The notes: generated from the letters alone by a model not told the origin. A DNA stretch of 28,674 nucleotides from CAAGNP01 sp045595965 (GCA_045595965.1 JAZOBN010000031.1:1-28674); one strand, 5' to 3'. Counted from the first letter of the stretch, positions 5,453 to 14,883 are shown. Program-made: numbers and translations.

Positions 5453-8269
5453 TTATTTCTTAGGTCTCATTATGAACTCAATGAAGTTCTCCTGAGAAAG
5501 TACTTTTTTGACAAATTCCTGAATCTGATCTGCGGTAAGTGCTTTTACTGCCCTTTCATATCCAGTGTCAAAGTCTTTGCCGTATCTGTAGTAATCTCCA
5601 AGCTGACCTTTCCAGTAGTTGTTGGAGATTTGATTCTCGGGGATGTTTTTCAAGAAGTTCTCTTTTGCTTTTGCAAGAAAATCTTCTGAAGGTCCGTTTT
5701 CTGCCAGAGAATTCAGCCCGGCATGTGCAAGTTCGATAAGTTTATGAGCCTTTTCAGGGTCGGTATCGAATGCAATTTGAAGAACATACTGGTTCTTGGG
5801 AAGCTCTGAGATAGTGCCGTATGAAGATACTCCGTATGTACCACCCTCCTCTTCACGGATAGTCTCTGTGTAGATAAGGTCAAGGATATAGTTGACAGCA
5901 GAAGCTGTAACTGTATTTTCCAAGGTATTCTTCATATTTGCAGAGGCGACAAGTACTACAGTCGATTTAGGCGTGGTCATCTCGGTGTCGAAATGGTAAT
6001 GGATTTGACCTTTGACAAGATCCTCTTTTGTATTTACCCATTTGGGAGCCTTTTTCCCTGTGGGGATCGATCCGATATATTTTTCTACAAGAGGTTTTAT
6101 GTCTTCAGGGTTTACATTACCTACAATCCTTACTACCGATCCGGCTGCATTTGAGAAGAGCGATTTATAGACCCTTTCAATAGTTGGAACACTCACTTTA
6201 TCAAGCATTTCAGGGCTGATTATAAAGCGTCTTGGGTTATCTCCATAGATAACTTTGTTAAGCTCGGTCTGAAGTTTGAAGTTGGGCTGTTTTACCAGGT
6301 TGGGGACAACAGCCTTGAGCTGGTTCATACTTGCAGCAAACTCCTCTTCCACGAATCGTGGTGCAGTATAGTACAAGTATGCCAACTGAAGAAGTGTCTC
6401 GAAATCTTTGGGTGAGCAGCTGCCATCAACACCTTGTGTGTATGGGTCAATGAATGGACCTACACTCACCATTTTGCCGGTAAGCATCTTCTGCAAAGTT
6501 GCAGCAGGGAATTTCGAGATACCGGCACTTGAAGTGTACAACATGAAAACATTGCTTTCAAATGAGGGGAGATCCTCAGTTGCTATAAGTGAGCGGCCAC
6601 CGAAATTGGAGATATTGAACAAAACCTCCTCTTTGTTGAAGTCTGTAGGTTTGACTACCACTTTTATTCCGTTGCTCAGTTCCCATACGATAGAGTTGTA
6701 TGGACCTGCATATTCTTTCTTCACAGTAGAGCCGGCAAGTGAAGCAGCATCTACAAGGGGTTCCATAACACTCTCTTCTGCAGGTGCTTCTATTTCAGCT
6801 GCAGCGACAGCGGAGATAACCTCTGCAAGTTGCTCTTCTGTTGGATGAACAAGCCCCTCTTTCTCAGGTGCTTTGTATATTACCACAGCATTCTTTGAGA
6901 AATTGAACAACTGGGGCATCATTGCATTTATCTGTGCAAGTGGGAGAAGATTGAGATATCCCTGAGCCACTTCGTATTCGTAAGCAGGATCCATATATGG
7001 GTAGCCGAACAGGAAGTTGATCATAAGTGGATTTACAAGTTCTGCGTTCTGACGGGTAGAGGCGTTGTCTTTAGCCATCTCCAGCTGGCGGAGAAGATTG
7101 GTCTTGGCCCTTTCGTATTCACCTTCTGTAAAACCGTAGCGTTTCACCTTTTCAAGCTCGGTCATAAGTGCAGCAAATGCATTCACCCCTTCACCCTCTT
7201 TGCAGGCAAGTCCACCTTGGAAAGCATCTTTTGTCTGTGTCATCTGTCCATATCTCATAAACGCATAAAGGAAAGGGGCATCTCCCCTCTTTGAGATATC
7301 ATCAAGTCTTTCGTTGATCACACCCGAAATAATGTTCTGAAGAAGCTGGCTCAGATATATAGAACCGAATGACCTGAACTCCATAGGGACGATATCCTCT
7401 TTGAAATATACCTGAATCTGGGTGTTGGTTGCTTCAGGGTCGGTAATGACCCCTACAATAGGGGTATCGTTGTCTGGAATCTGGTGCATGATTTTTGGCT
7501 CCGGATTTTCGCGTGCAGGAATGTCTGCGAAGAGGGTCTTGAGCTGGGCTTCGATAGCATCCACATCGATGTCACCCACTACAATCACAGCCTGGAGGTC
7601 TGGTCTGTACCAGGTCTCATAGAACTTTTTAATCTCAATAGGGTCAAATGTTTCAAGATTCTCTTTGCTTCCGATAAGGGTACATTCTGCATATTTTGAG
7701 TCACCATATAGATATGGAAGCTCTTTTTCGTGCATTCTCCAATCTGCAGTGCGGCGGGTTCTCCACTCCTCAACGATTACTCCACGCTCTTTCTCCACTT
7801 CGGCAGGGTCGTTGGTTACGAAGCCTGAATAGTCGTGCATAATGAGCATCGCTGTATCGACGATACCCTGACGTGTTACAGGGATGTTGTTCAGCATATA
7901 CATGGTGTACTCCACACCTGTGCCGGCATTTATATTTCTTCCAAATTCAACACCTTGTTTCTGAAAGTATTCAAGCATCATTTTGCCAGGGAGGTTCTTG
8001 GTTCCGTTGAGAGCCATATGTTCAAGGAAGTGGGCAAGTCCATCCTGTGCTTTTGTCTCTTGGATGGCACCTACATTGGTCACCAGGTAGAACTCTGCCC
8101 TGTCAGCAGGTTTTTCGTTGTGCTGGATGTAATAAGTGAGCCCGTTGTCAAGTTTGCCGAATCTTACAGAAGGGTCATTCTGAAGAGGGGCATTGGGATC
8201 GGCTATCTGACCGAATGCTATACTCGCACTGAAAATGAGGGCAAGTAGCGAGAAAAATAACTTTTTCAT
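5453..8269 (-). CDS. M16-family zinc metallopeptidase (insulinase/pitrilysin-like), exported
   Basis: The 938-residue product begins with a signal peptide (about residues 1-20, cleaved after SIAFG), so it works outside the cytoplasm. The inverted zinc motif HxxEH is present as HFLEH at 80-84, followed by the ALNGT sequence typical of the family and a downstream Glu-rich segment (EKERGVIVEEW) that supplies the third ligand. The length fits two tandem M16 halves, an active N-terminal half and a non-catalytic C-terminal half with peptidase M16C features, as in PqqL-type enzymes. It presumably degrades oligopeptides in the periplasm. The gene follows the S58 peptidase gene by only 18 bp without its own -7 element, so the two are probably one transcript ending at the hairpin at 5404-5427. 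Confidence 0.9.
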   Translation of the reverse strand: MKKLFFSLLALIFSASIAFGQIADPNAPLQNDPSVRFGKLDNGLTYYIQHNEKPADRAEFYLVTNVGAIQETKAQDGLAHFLEHMALNGTKNLPGKMMLEYFQKQGVEFGRNINAGTGVEYTMYMLNNIPVTRQGIVDTAMLIMHDYSGFVTNDPAEVEKERGVIVEEWRTRRTADWRMHEKELPYLYGDSKYAECTLIGSKENLETFDPIEIKKFYETWYRPDLQAVIVVGDIDVDAIEAQLKTLFADIPARENPEPKIMHQIPDNDTPIVGVITDPEATNTQIQVYFKEDIVPMEFRSFGSIYLSQLLQNIISGVINERLDDISKRGDAPFLYAFMRYGQMTQTKDAFQGGLACKEGEGVNAFAALMTELEKVKRYGFTEGEYERAKTNLLRQLEMAKDNASTRQNAELVNPLMINFLFGYPYMDPAYEYEVAQGYLNLLPLAQINAMMPQLFNFSKNAVVIYKAPEKEGLVHPTEEQLAEVISAVAAAEIEAPAEESVMEPLVDAASLAGSTVKKEYAGPYNSIVWELSNGIKVVVKPTDFNKEEVLFNISNFGGRSLIATEDLPSFESNVFMLYTSSAGISKFPAATLQKMLTGKMVSVGPFIDPYTQGVDGSCSPKDFETLLQLAYLYYTAPRFVEEEFAASMNQLKAVVPNLVKQPNFKLQTELNKVIYGDNPRRFIISPEMLDKVSVPTIERVYKSLFSNAAGSVVRIVGNVNPEDIKPLVEKYIGSIPTGKKAPKWVNTKEDLVKGQIHYHFDTEMTTPKSTVVLVASANMKNTLENTVTASAVNYILDLIYTETIREEEGGTYGVSSYGTISELPKNQYVLQIAFDTDPEKAHKLIELAHAGLNSLAENGPSEDFLAKAKENFLKNIPENQISNNYWKGQLGDYYRYGKDFDTGYERAVKALTADQIQEFVKKVLSQENFIEFIMRPKK

Positions 8270-8287
8270 TTTATTGTTTTATTAAAC

Positions 8288-9409
8288 CTATTTCTTGATT
8301 TGTCGTTTTTGCAAAAGTTTTGCCACCTCTTTTTCTGGCAGTTCATTGACTGTATATCCATTGTATCCTGTCATTGTTTCAGCAGCGAAAAGTGAGTTCC
8401 AGAGGGCCTCTGCTGTAGCTTCGATTGCTGCATTGAAAAGGGGTGACATATCGTCGTTGTGCATAAGTGTAGGGGTGTAGAATTTTGTCTTGGTGCTGAT
8501 GAGGTTCCCTTCGTATGTGGAGAATGCAAGAACATAGTCGCCACTTCCGTTGGAAGCGATACCGCCGGTTTTGGCAAGACCCATCATTACCCTTTTTGCA
8601 AGTCTTTCGAGGTTTCTGCTGTCAAGAGGTGCGTCTGTAGCGATAATCATCATGCAAGAGCCGTCAACATCCTGAAGTACAGCATCTCTGAAACTGTATT
8701 TGTCAAGCAGTTGTCCCACAGGAACGCCAGCAATCTCCAATACCCCTCCGTAGTTGCTCTGTACTATGACCCCTACTGTGTAACTTCCGTATCTGGTAGG
8801 AAGAACTCTCGAAGATGTTCCGATTCCACCTTTGAACCCGAAGCATACGGTTCCTGTCCCGGCACCCACATTTCCTTCAGCAACCGGGCCGGAAGAGGCA
8901 TTTGCAATGGCGTCAAGTACGTGCTGTTTCTTGACATGTCGGCCTCGGATATCGTTCAGACCACCGTCGTTGGTCTCACCTACAACTCCATTTACAGATC
9001 TGACATTTTCATTGCCCGGCTGTGCAAGTGTGTAGTCGATCAACCCTTCAAGGCCGGCAGCTACAGATAGGGTGTTGGTAAGGATTATAGGGGTCTCCAT
9101 GTTGCCAAGTTCCATAACCTGTGTTGTCCCGGCAAGTTTCCCGAAACCATTTCCGACATATACAGCTGCAGGGACTTTGTTCTGGAAAATGTTCCCTTCG
9201 TGTGGGATGATGGCTGTAACTCCGGTGCGGACATCGGTGCCCTCAATAATAGTGGTGTGACCCACTTTTACTCCTTTTACATCGGTGATGGCATTGTACT
9301 CGCCAGTCTTGAAAATACCATAATTTACGCCATAGTCTCTAAGACGTTGACCGTACATTGTTGTGCTCCCTATGATGGCACATGCAATTAGTAATAGTGA
9401 CTTTTTCAT
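8288..9409 (-). CDS. P1 (S58) family aminopeptidase, DmpA/BapA-like, exported
   Basis: This 373-residue protein has a signal peptide (residues 1-20, ending TTMYG). It matches the DmpA family, which are N-terminal-nucleophile hydrolases that cleave themselves before a serine. The family landmarks are visible: EYNAITDVKGVKVGHTT at the start of the domain, GAGTGTVCFGFKGGIGTSSR at 183-201, and the autoprocessing site Gly250-Ser251 in VDGSCMMIIATDAPL. Ser251 is therefore the predicted nucleophile. Family members remove N-terminal D-, beta- or L-amino acids from peptides and amides; the specificity here is not readable. It is the first gene of a two-peptidase operon with the M16 enzyme, so both likely act on extracytoplasmic peptides. 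Confidence 0.9.
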   Translation of the reverse strand: MKKSLLLIACAIIGSTTMYGQRLRDYGVNYGIFKTGEYNAITDVKGVKVGHTTIIEGTDVRTGVTAIIPHEGNIFQNKVPAAVYVGNGFGKLAGTTQVMELGNMETPIILTNTLSVAAGLEGLIDYTLAQPGNENVRSVNGVVGETNDGGLNDIRGRHVKKQHVLDAIANASSGPVAEGNVGAGTGTVCFGFKGGIGTSSRVLPTRYGSYTVGVIVQSNYGGVLEIAGVPVGQLLDKYSFRDAVLQDVDGSCMMIIATDAPLDSRNLERLAKRVMMGLAKTGGIASNGSGDYVLAFSTYEGNLISTKTKFYTPTLMHNDDMSPLFNAAIEATAEALWNSLFAAETMTGYNGYTVNELPEKEVAKLLQKRQIKK

Positions 9410-9442
9410 ATTTTAATTTTTAATCCAATTCTTTCCCAATTA

Positions 9443-9450
9443 CAAATATA
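9443..9450 (-). promoter_or_regulatory. Promoter -7 element for the S58-M16 peptidase operon
   Basis: TATATTTG on the minus strand matches TAnnTTTG, 33 nt upstream of the ATG at 9409. No convincing -33 element is seen. It lies back to back with the promoter of the ABC-F gene. Confidence 0.55.
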
Positions 9451-9463
9451 TAATTTTTTGTCC

Positions 9464-9471
9464 TAAATTTG
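9464..9471 (+). promoter_or_regulatory. Promoter -7 element for the ABC-F gene
   Basis: TAAATTTG matches TAnnTTTG and ends 8 nt before the ATG at 9480. It is divergent from the peptidase promoter, with 13 bp between the two -7 elements. Confidence 0.55.
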
Positions 9472-9479
9472 ACGCCGAA

Positions 9480-11354
9480 ATGGCAAGTTACCTACAAGTA
9501 GAGAATATAAGCAAGTCCTATGGGGCAAAAGTCCTTTTTGAAAAGATAAGTTTCAATATCAATGAAGGGGACAAAATAGCCCTTATTGCCCCAAACGGTA
9601 CAGGAAAGAGTTCCCTCCTCTCAATTCTGGCAGGGAAAGACTCTTCAGACAGAGGCGGAGAGGTGAAATTCATGAAGGATATCACTATTGCCTTTCTGGA
9701 GCAGGACTATATTTTCAACCCGGAGAATACCATTTTTGATGAGGTCTTCCAGAAGACAGAAAACCTTTACAAAGTGGTGCAGGAGTACGAAGAGGCGCTG
9801 TTGGCTGATGATAAAAAGAGGCTTGAGAGGGCGATAAACGCGATGGATAGCGCAGATGGGTGGAGTTATGACCAGAAGATAAAACAGATTCTCACCTCAT
9901 TGAAACTTCCTGAACTGGACAAGAAGATGTCCCAGCTCTCCGGCGGAGAGGTGAAGAGGGTGGCAATTGCCGGGCTGTTGCTCCGTAATGCAGATTTCCT
10001 GATTCTTGATGAGCCGACCAACCATCTTGATATGGATATCATCGAATTTCTCGAAGATTATCTTAAAAAGTCCCGTTGCACTCTATTTATGGTGACTCAC
10101 GACAGATATTTTCTGGATCGTGTTTGCAATACCATTCTGGAGCTTGATGGCGGGATGCTCTATACATATAAAGGGAACTACTCATATTTTCTCGAAAAGA
10201 GGGAGGAGCGTCTGGCAAATTCGGCAGCAGAGGTGAGCAAAGCAAAAAATCTCCTCCGCAGGGAACTTGAATGGATACGAAGCACCCCATGTGCAAGGAC
10301 AGGAAAGGCAAAATACAGGATCGATGCCTTCTATGATTTGAAAGAGAGGGCAGTAGGGAGAGCAGAAGAGAGGAAACTCAATATCAATGTTCAGACATCT
10401 CGCCTTGGAAAGAAGATCATCAACTGCAAAAATCTCTCGTTCTATTATGGCAGCCGCTGTATGCTGGAAGATTTTACATACAATTTTGCGAGATTCGAGA
10501 AGGTGGGTATTGTGGGGAACAATGGGGTCGGGAAGAGTACTTTCCTGAACCTTATGATGGGAAATCTGCCCCCTTTCTCCGGGGTTATTGAGTTGGGTGA
10601 GACCCTTTCAATTGGTTACTATTCGCAGGCGGGGATAGATTTCAAACCTGATCAGACGGTATTTGATGTTGTCCATGATGTGGCGGAGACGGTAGCTTTG
10701 GCAAATGGGGAGAGGGTACCGGTAAGTACATTCCTCAACTATTTTCTTTTCCCTCCACACATGCATTATACGAAGGTGGAGAAACTTTCAGGGGGAGAAA
10801 AAAGGAGACTCTATCTTCTGACAGTACTGATGCGTAACCCCAATTTCCTTATTCTTGATGAGCCCACCAATGATCTGGATATAATGACCTTGAATGTGCT
10901 GGAAGAGTACCTTCAGGATTTCCCCGGATCGCTGCTGATTGTCTCTCACGACAGATTCTTCCTGGATAAGCTTGCAGACCATATTTTTATATTCCAGGGG
11001 GAGGGAAAGGTTAAGGATTATGTGGGGAAATGCAGTGAGTGGAGGCAGTATGTGAAAGATATGAGGGGGGCGTCTGATTTTGAAACTCCCAAGAAGAAGG
11101 AGAAGCCTGCTTCAGAGGTCACCAGAAAGGTAAACGATAACCCCAAAAAGAGGCTCACCTACAAGGAGCAAAAGGAACTGGAGCAGATTGAGACAGAGAT
11201 GGATAGCCTCACTTCGGAGAGAAATAGCCTTGAAGAGTCATTGTCTTCGGGACAATTGTCCGGAGATGCTCTTCAGAGTGCTTCTGTGAGGATAGGGGAG
11301 GTGATTTCCCGTCTTGATGAGCTTGAGATGAGGTGGCTGGAGTTGTCCATTTAG
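9480..11354 (+). CDS. ABC-F family ATPase (Uup-like)
   Basis: The 624-residue protein has two ATP-binding cassettes and no membrane segment, the ABC-F layout. Walker A motifs are APNGTGKS at 37-44 and GNNGVGKST at 346-354. Signature motifs LSGGE are at 153-157 and 436-440. Walker B segments LLILDEPTNHLD-like and FLILDEPTNDLD follow each. The C-terminus (from about 530) is Lys/Glu-rich and predicted coiled coil, as in Uup. ABC-F proteins bind ribosomes or, for Uup, are linked to DNA and ribosome metabolism; nothing here suggests an antibiotic-resistance type specifically. The first Walker A begins with Ala rather than Gly, a variation I recall from Bacteroidales homologues. It appears to be monocistronic, since a new -7 element follows its stop codon. 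Confidence 0.9.
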   Translation: MASYLQVENISKSYGAKVLFEKISFNINEGDKIALIAPNGTGKSSLLSILAGKDSSDRGGEVKFMKDITIAFLEQDYIFNPENTIFDEVFQKTENLYKVVQEYEEALLADDKKRLERAINAMDSADGWSYDQKIKQILTSLKLPELDKKMSQLSGGEVKRVAIAGLLLRNADFLILDEPTNHLDMDIIEFLEDYLKKSRCTLFMVTHDRYFLDRVCNTILELDGGMLYTYKGNYSYFLEKREERLANSAAEVSKAKNLLRRELEWIRSTPCARTGKAKYRIDAFYDLKERAVGRAEERKLNINVQTSRLGKKIINCKNLSFYYGSRCMLEDFTYNFARFEKVGIVGNNGVGKSTFLNLMMGNLPPFSGVIELGETLSIGYYSQAGIDFKPDQTVFDVVHDVAETVALANGERVPVSTFLNYFLFPPHMHYTKVEKLSGGEKRRLYLLTVLMRNPNFLILDEPTNDLDIMTLNVLEEYLQDFPGSLLIVSHDRFFLDKLADHIFIFQGEGKVKDYVGKCSEWRQYVKDMRGASDFETPKKKEKPASEVTRKVNDNPKKRLTYKEQKELEQIETEMDSLTSERNSLEESLSSGQLSGDALQSASVRIGEVISRLDELEMRWLELSI

Positions 11355-11372
11355 AGAATAATTGTACATTTG
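11343..11372 (+). promoter_or_regulatory. Promoter for the His-rich protein and TonB receptor genes
   Basis: TACATTTG at 11365-11372 matches TAnnTTTG, with TTG at 11343-11345 spaced 19 bp upstream. The GTG start at 11377 is only 4 nt downstream. The -33 part lies inside the end of the ABC-F gene. Confidence 0.6.
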
Positions 11373-11376
11373 AAAG

Positions 11377-11724
11377 GTGAAAATTAAAAGTGGAGATATT
11401 AAGAGGAGAGGTTTTGCATCACTTATGCTGGTGCTCTTCCTCTCTTTGTGGAGCATATCCAATTTGTTCTACCACACTCACGTGGTAGATAGTGAGATTA
11501 TTACCCACTCCCACCCCTATACGGGGGCTTCACACTCACATAGTGGAAGTGAGTACCAGACAATTTCACTTCTCTCTTTGGGTTTGGTGTCACTCTCCTT
11601 TATGGCTCTTTATCTCTTGGAGCCCTGCAGGATATGTCGTACACTCTCCATTTGCAAGGAAGAGATAAAAATATTTTCCCCTGAGGATTCATCACTCTTG
11701 AGGGCCCCTCCTGCGGTTTGTTGA
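11377..11724 (+). CDS. Small histidine-rich membrane protein (115 aa)
   Basis: The frame opens with GTG at 11377, 4 nt after a -7 element. The protein has a hydrophobic segment at 13-31, a loop with three His-x-His pairs (33/35, 44/46 and 53/55), a second hydrophobic segment at about 62-82, and a Cys-x-x-Cys (84-87, CRIC) plus Cys93 afterwards. The loop would face the periplasm and could bind a transition metal; the cysteines are near the opposite membrane face. I do not recognise a named family. It precedes a TonB-dependent receptor by 63 bp with no clear promoter between them, which suggests a role in uptake or sensing of a metal or metal complex. Metal binding is inference from composition. 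Confidence 0.65.
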   Translation: MKIKSGDIKRRGFASLMLVLFLSLWSISNLFYHTHVVDSEIITHSHPYTGASHSHSGSEYQTISLLSLGLVSLSFMALYLLEPCRICRTLSICKEEIKIFSPEDSSLLRAPPAVC

Positions 11725-11787
11725 TTTGTATCTATTGGCTATTAGGCCACTTATATCTCTTAATTATCAACAAATTGAATCGCAATA

Positions 11788-14064
11788 ATGAAAAAAATAC
11801 TTGCGATGTTGCTCATATTTGCAGCAACATCTTCTTATATATTCGGACAAAAGACAGATGCCAATATCACCGGGCACATGATAGATAAAAAAACAGGTGA
11901 ACATATCCCTTTTGTAACAGTAGTGGTAAATGGTGGTGAGTATTATACGACCAGTGATGAATCGGGACATTTTATGTTGACCAATATGCCACAGGGAACA
12001 CATACCCTAAAAGCTTCACTCGTCGGGTATCAGGAAGATATACAGACTATTACCATTTCAAAAGCAGATACCTATGTCCTTCATTTTTCTATGATGCCAG
12101 ATGAACAGATGCTTGAAGAGGTGGTAGTGACAGGGAACAGATATGCCACCAAGAAAAGGGAGACAGGAAATATAGTCAACCTTGTCACCCCAAAAAAGTT
12201 TGAGACCACATCATCTGTGACACCTGCTGAGATATTGAATTTCCAGCCTGGTCTCAGGGTTGAATACGATTGTGGAAACTGTGGTGTCCCCCAATTGAGG
12301 ATCAACGGGTTGTCGGGACAGTATTCCCAAGTGCTTCTCGACAGCAGGGCAATATTCAGTTCGTTGGGGATGGTCTATGGCCTTGAGCAGCTCCCTGCAT
12401 CGATGATTGAAAGGGTAGAGGTGGTCAGAGGGGGAGGTTCTGCCCTTTTTGGTTCAAATGCCATCGGGGGGACTGTAAATATCATAACCAAAGAACCTAC
12501 CTCATCACTTCTCCAACTATCCAACCAGACAGGATTGATAGGGGGAAAATCTCTTGATGCAAATACCTCCCTGAACGGTTCATTCATATCCGGTGATGGA
12601 CGTACAGGGGCTTATCTCTTCTCGATGATAAGGAGCAGGGATGGGTATGATTACAATAATGACGGTTTTACTGATATCCCTAAACTCAGAAGTGAGACTG
12701 TAGGAACACGTGCCTTCCACAAGATAACCGATAGACAAAAACTTACTTTTGAATATCACCATATCCACGAATACAGAAGGGGTGGAGACAGCCTGGATAT
12801 CCCTGCTCATGAATCAAATCTTGCAGAGCAACTTGAACATCAGATAAATGGAGGTGGGCTGACATACGATATTGCCTCTAAGAATGAGAAAAATTCGGGG
12901 AGTATCTATGTTTCAATGCAGCATATCGGGAGAAATTCATATTTCGGCACAGATAAGAATCCGAATGCTTATGGGAAAACTACTGATTATACCTTGAATG
13001 CAGGTGGACAGTGGATTCATGACTTCAAGAACAGAAGATTACCGGCAGTGTTTACAGCAGGATTTGATTACACCTATGACAAGCTGCACGATGTGATGAT
13101 CGGTTACAACAGGGAGATTGTCCAGAAAACACATGTGGGGGGCGTTTATGCCCAGAATGAGTGGAAGAATGTCAGATACGGAGTTTTGGTGGGTGTGAGG
13201 GCAGACAAGCACTCAATGATTAAAAATCCTATTATCTCTCCCAGAATAACCCTTAGATATGCACCAGCAAAAGATATCACCCTGAGGGCATCTTATGCCA
13301 GGGGATACCGAGCTCCACAAGTTTATGATGAGGACTTGCACGTGGGGGCTGTGGGTGGAGAGGTCTCCCTGATTCAGATCTCTCCCGATCTTATTCCAGA
13401 GTACTCCAACAGTGTGAATCTATCTTTTGATTATTGGAAGCAGATTGGGAGCTGGCAGTTGAATTTTCTCGTCGAGGGGTTCTATACCGATCTGGAAAAT
13501 GTATTTGCACTTGTTGAGATAGGGCATGACACCCAGGGAAATCTCCTTCTTGAGAGGGTAAATGAGGATGGAGCCAGGGTTGCAGGGGTTAATGTGGAGG
13601 CGAGAGTTGCGTATGGCACCAAATTGAACATCCAGGGGGGATACACATTTCAGAAGAGCAGATACAAAACCCCTTTTGTGTGGAGTGAAGATGTCCCGGA
13701 ACAGACTACTATGTACAACAGCCCAGACCATTACGGGTATGTAAATCTGGACTACAATCCTGTAAAACCGGTCACACTTTCACTTAACTCTGTATTTACC
13801 GGTCCAATGTTGTTCCAGCATTATGCGGGATATGTGGAGAAAGATTGTGAAAAGGTAACCCCTATATTTTCAGATCTCGGATTCCGAGGGGCATATAATT
13901 TCAATATTACCAGAAAGACCCAGATGGAGTTGTTCCTCTCGATTAAAAATATATTGAACCAATATCAGGACGACCTTGATGTAGGGATGGATAAGGATTC
14001 AAAATATGTCTATGGACCAGCGACACCAAGATCATACTATTTTGGTATTAAAGTTGTTTTCTAA
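11788..14064 (+). CDS. TonB-dependent outer-membrane receptor with carboxypeptidase-D-like N-domain
   Basis: The 758-residue protein has a signal peptide (1-20, ending SSYIFG). Residues 25-100 are a carboxypeptidase regulatory-like beta-sandwich (GHMIDKKTGEHIPFVTVVV). A TonB-box-like EEVVVTG lies at 110-116. Residues 120-240 form the plug (QLRINGLSGQYSQVLLD; VEVVRGGGSALFGSNAIGGT), and the rest is a 22-strand barrel ending in Phe (FGIKVVF), the usual outer-membrane assembly signal. The plug has a Cys-Gly-Asn-Cys at 162-165 just before the RINGL motif. The size is that of siderophore, cobalamin or metal-complex receptors, not the roughly 1000-residue SusC type, and no SusD gene is near. The His-rich gene upstream favours a metal or metallophore substrate, which is inference. 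Confidence 0.9.
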   Translation: MKKILAMLLIFAATSSYIFGQKTDANITGHMIDKKTGEHIPFVTVVVNGGEYYTTSDESGHFMLTNMPQGTHTLKASLVGYQEDIQTITISKADTYVLHFSMMPDEQMLEEVVVTGNRYATKKRETGNIVNLVTPKKFETTSSVTPAEILNFQPGLRVEYDCGNCGVPQLRINGLSGQYSQVLLDSRAIFSSLGMVYGLEQLPASMIERVEVVRGGGSALFGSNAIGGTVNIITKEPTSSLLQLSNQTGLIGGKSLDANTSLNGSFISGDGRTGAYLFSMIRSRDGYDYNNDGFTDIPKLRSETVGTRAFHKITDRQKLTFEYHHIHEYRRGGDSLDIPAHESNLAEQLEHQINGGGLTYDIASKNEKNSGSIYVSMQHIGRNSYFGTDKNPNAYGKTTDYTLNAGGQWIHDFKNRRLPAVFTAGFDYTYDKLHDVMIGYNREIVQKTHVGGVYAQNEWKNVRYGVLVGVRADKHSMIKNPIISPRITLRYAPAKDITLRASYARGYRAPQVYDEDLHVGAVGGEVSLIQISPDLIPEYSNSVNLSFDYWKQIGSWQLNFLVEGFYTDLENVFALVEIGHDTQGNLLLERVNEDGARVAGVNVEARVAYGTKLNIQGGYTFQKSRYKTPFVWSEDVPEQTTMYNSPDHYGYVNLDYNPVKPVTLSLNSVFTGPMLFQHYAGYVEKDCEKVTPIFSDLGFRGAYNFNITRKTQMELFLSIKNILNQYQDDLDVGMDKDSKYVYGPATPRSYYFGIKVVF

Positions 14065-14069
14065 CTTTG
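14041..14069 (+). promoter_or_regulatory. Candidate promoter for the TauE/SafE gene, overlapping the receptor stop codon
   Basis: TAACTTTG at 14062-14069 matches TAnnTTTG and contains the TAA stop of the TonB receptor gene. TTTG at 14041-14044 is 17 bp upstream. The ATG at 14074 follows after 4 nt. The gene could instead be read only from the upstream promoter. Confidence 0.4.
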
Positions 14070-14073
14070 TATC

Positions 14074-14871
14074 ATGATACAGGCTATAGGAGATTTTTTG
14101 ATGAATACCCCATATTGGGATCCGGCTATCATCACTATTCTGGTGGTGGCCGGAGCCTTTGTGGGTTTTGTCAACACAGTAGCCGGTATGGCGACTGTTA
14201 TCTCCTATGGACTTTTTATGGCGATGGGGATGCCGATCAATATTGCAAATGCAACTTCCAGAGTGGGGGTCCTTTTGCAGTTCTCTACAAACTCACTGAT
14301 ATACAGGAGAGAGGGGTTGCTGGATGTCGGTCTTGCGACAAAAGTGGGAATCCCGGTCGCTCTGGGGGCATTTTTCGGGGCAGAGATGGCTTCGATGTTT
14401 CCGCCCATGGTGATGGAGATAGCGACAGGGGTAATACTTCCGGTAGTTGTAGTGCTGCTCCTTCTGGATAAGGAAAAAGTATTGAAAAGATTGAACCTCC
14501 ATTATACCTCCAATATGACATTCGGGAAGTATTTTCTCTTCTTTATACTCGGAATCTATGGGGGATTTACCCATGCAGGGATCGGAATACTTGTCATCTT
14601 GTCTTCATTCTTTTTCCTGGGGCAGGATCTTTCCCATTCAAATGCAATCAAACAATTGACGACAGTTATCTATACACCGGTCGCACTTGTAATCTTTGCC
14701 ATCCACGGGCAGATAAATTGGCCGGTGGCCCTCATTTATGCAGTGGGGAATGTAATAGGTGGGGTGGTTGCCTCAAAAGTGGCCATCCGATGGGGAGAGA
14801 AATTTCTTAAAATCACCGTCATTCTCGTAGTTCTGGTGATGTCTGTATATCTTCTCTGGAAACAGTTCTAA
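14074..14871 (+). CDS. TauE/SafE-family membrane permease
   Basis: The 265-residue protein is almost wholly hydrophobic, with about eight predicted transmembrane helices arranged as two similar halves, the TauE/SafE (DUF81) pattern. The first half carries FVGFVNTVAGMATVISYGL and the second GIYGGFTHAGIGILVILSSF, the internally repeated glycine-rich family motif. Members export or import small sulfur-containing anions such as sulfite, sulfoacetate or taurine; the substrate here is not readable. It begins 9 bp after the TonB receptor stop codon, so it may belong to the same transcript, though a -7 element overlaps that stop. No sulfur-metabolism gene is nearby. The family is clear; the transport direction is not. 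Confidence 0.85.
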   Translation: MIQAIGDFLMNTPYWDPAIITILVVAGAFVGFVNTVAGMATVISYGLFMAMGMPINIANATSRVGVLLQFSTNSLIYRREGLLDVGLATKVGIPVALGAFFGAEMASMFPPMVMEIATGVILPVVVVLLLLDKEKVLKRLNLHYTSNMTFGKYFLFFILGIYGGFTHAGIGILVILSSFFFLGQDLSHSNAIKQLTTVIYTPVALVIFAIHGQINWPVALIYAVGNVIGGVVASKVAIRWGEKFLKITVILVVLVMSVYLLWKQF

Positions 14872-14883
14872 AGGATAAAAACA

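Noticed and set aside
8459..9070. 203-codon plus-strand open frame inside the S58 peptidase gene
   Set aside because: It is antisense to a gene with intact family motifs, has no promoter-like element and has unnatural composition.
9480..11354. Antibiotic-resistance type ABC-F protein
   Set aside because: The C-terminal coiled-coil and length fit a housekeeping Uup-like protein, and there is no mobile or regulatory leader context.
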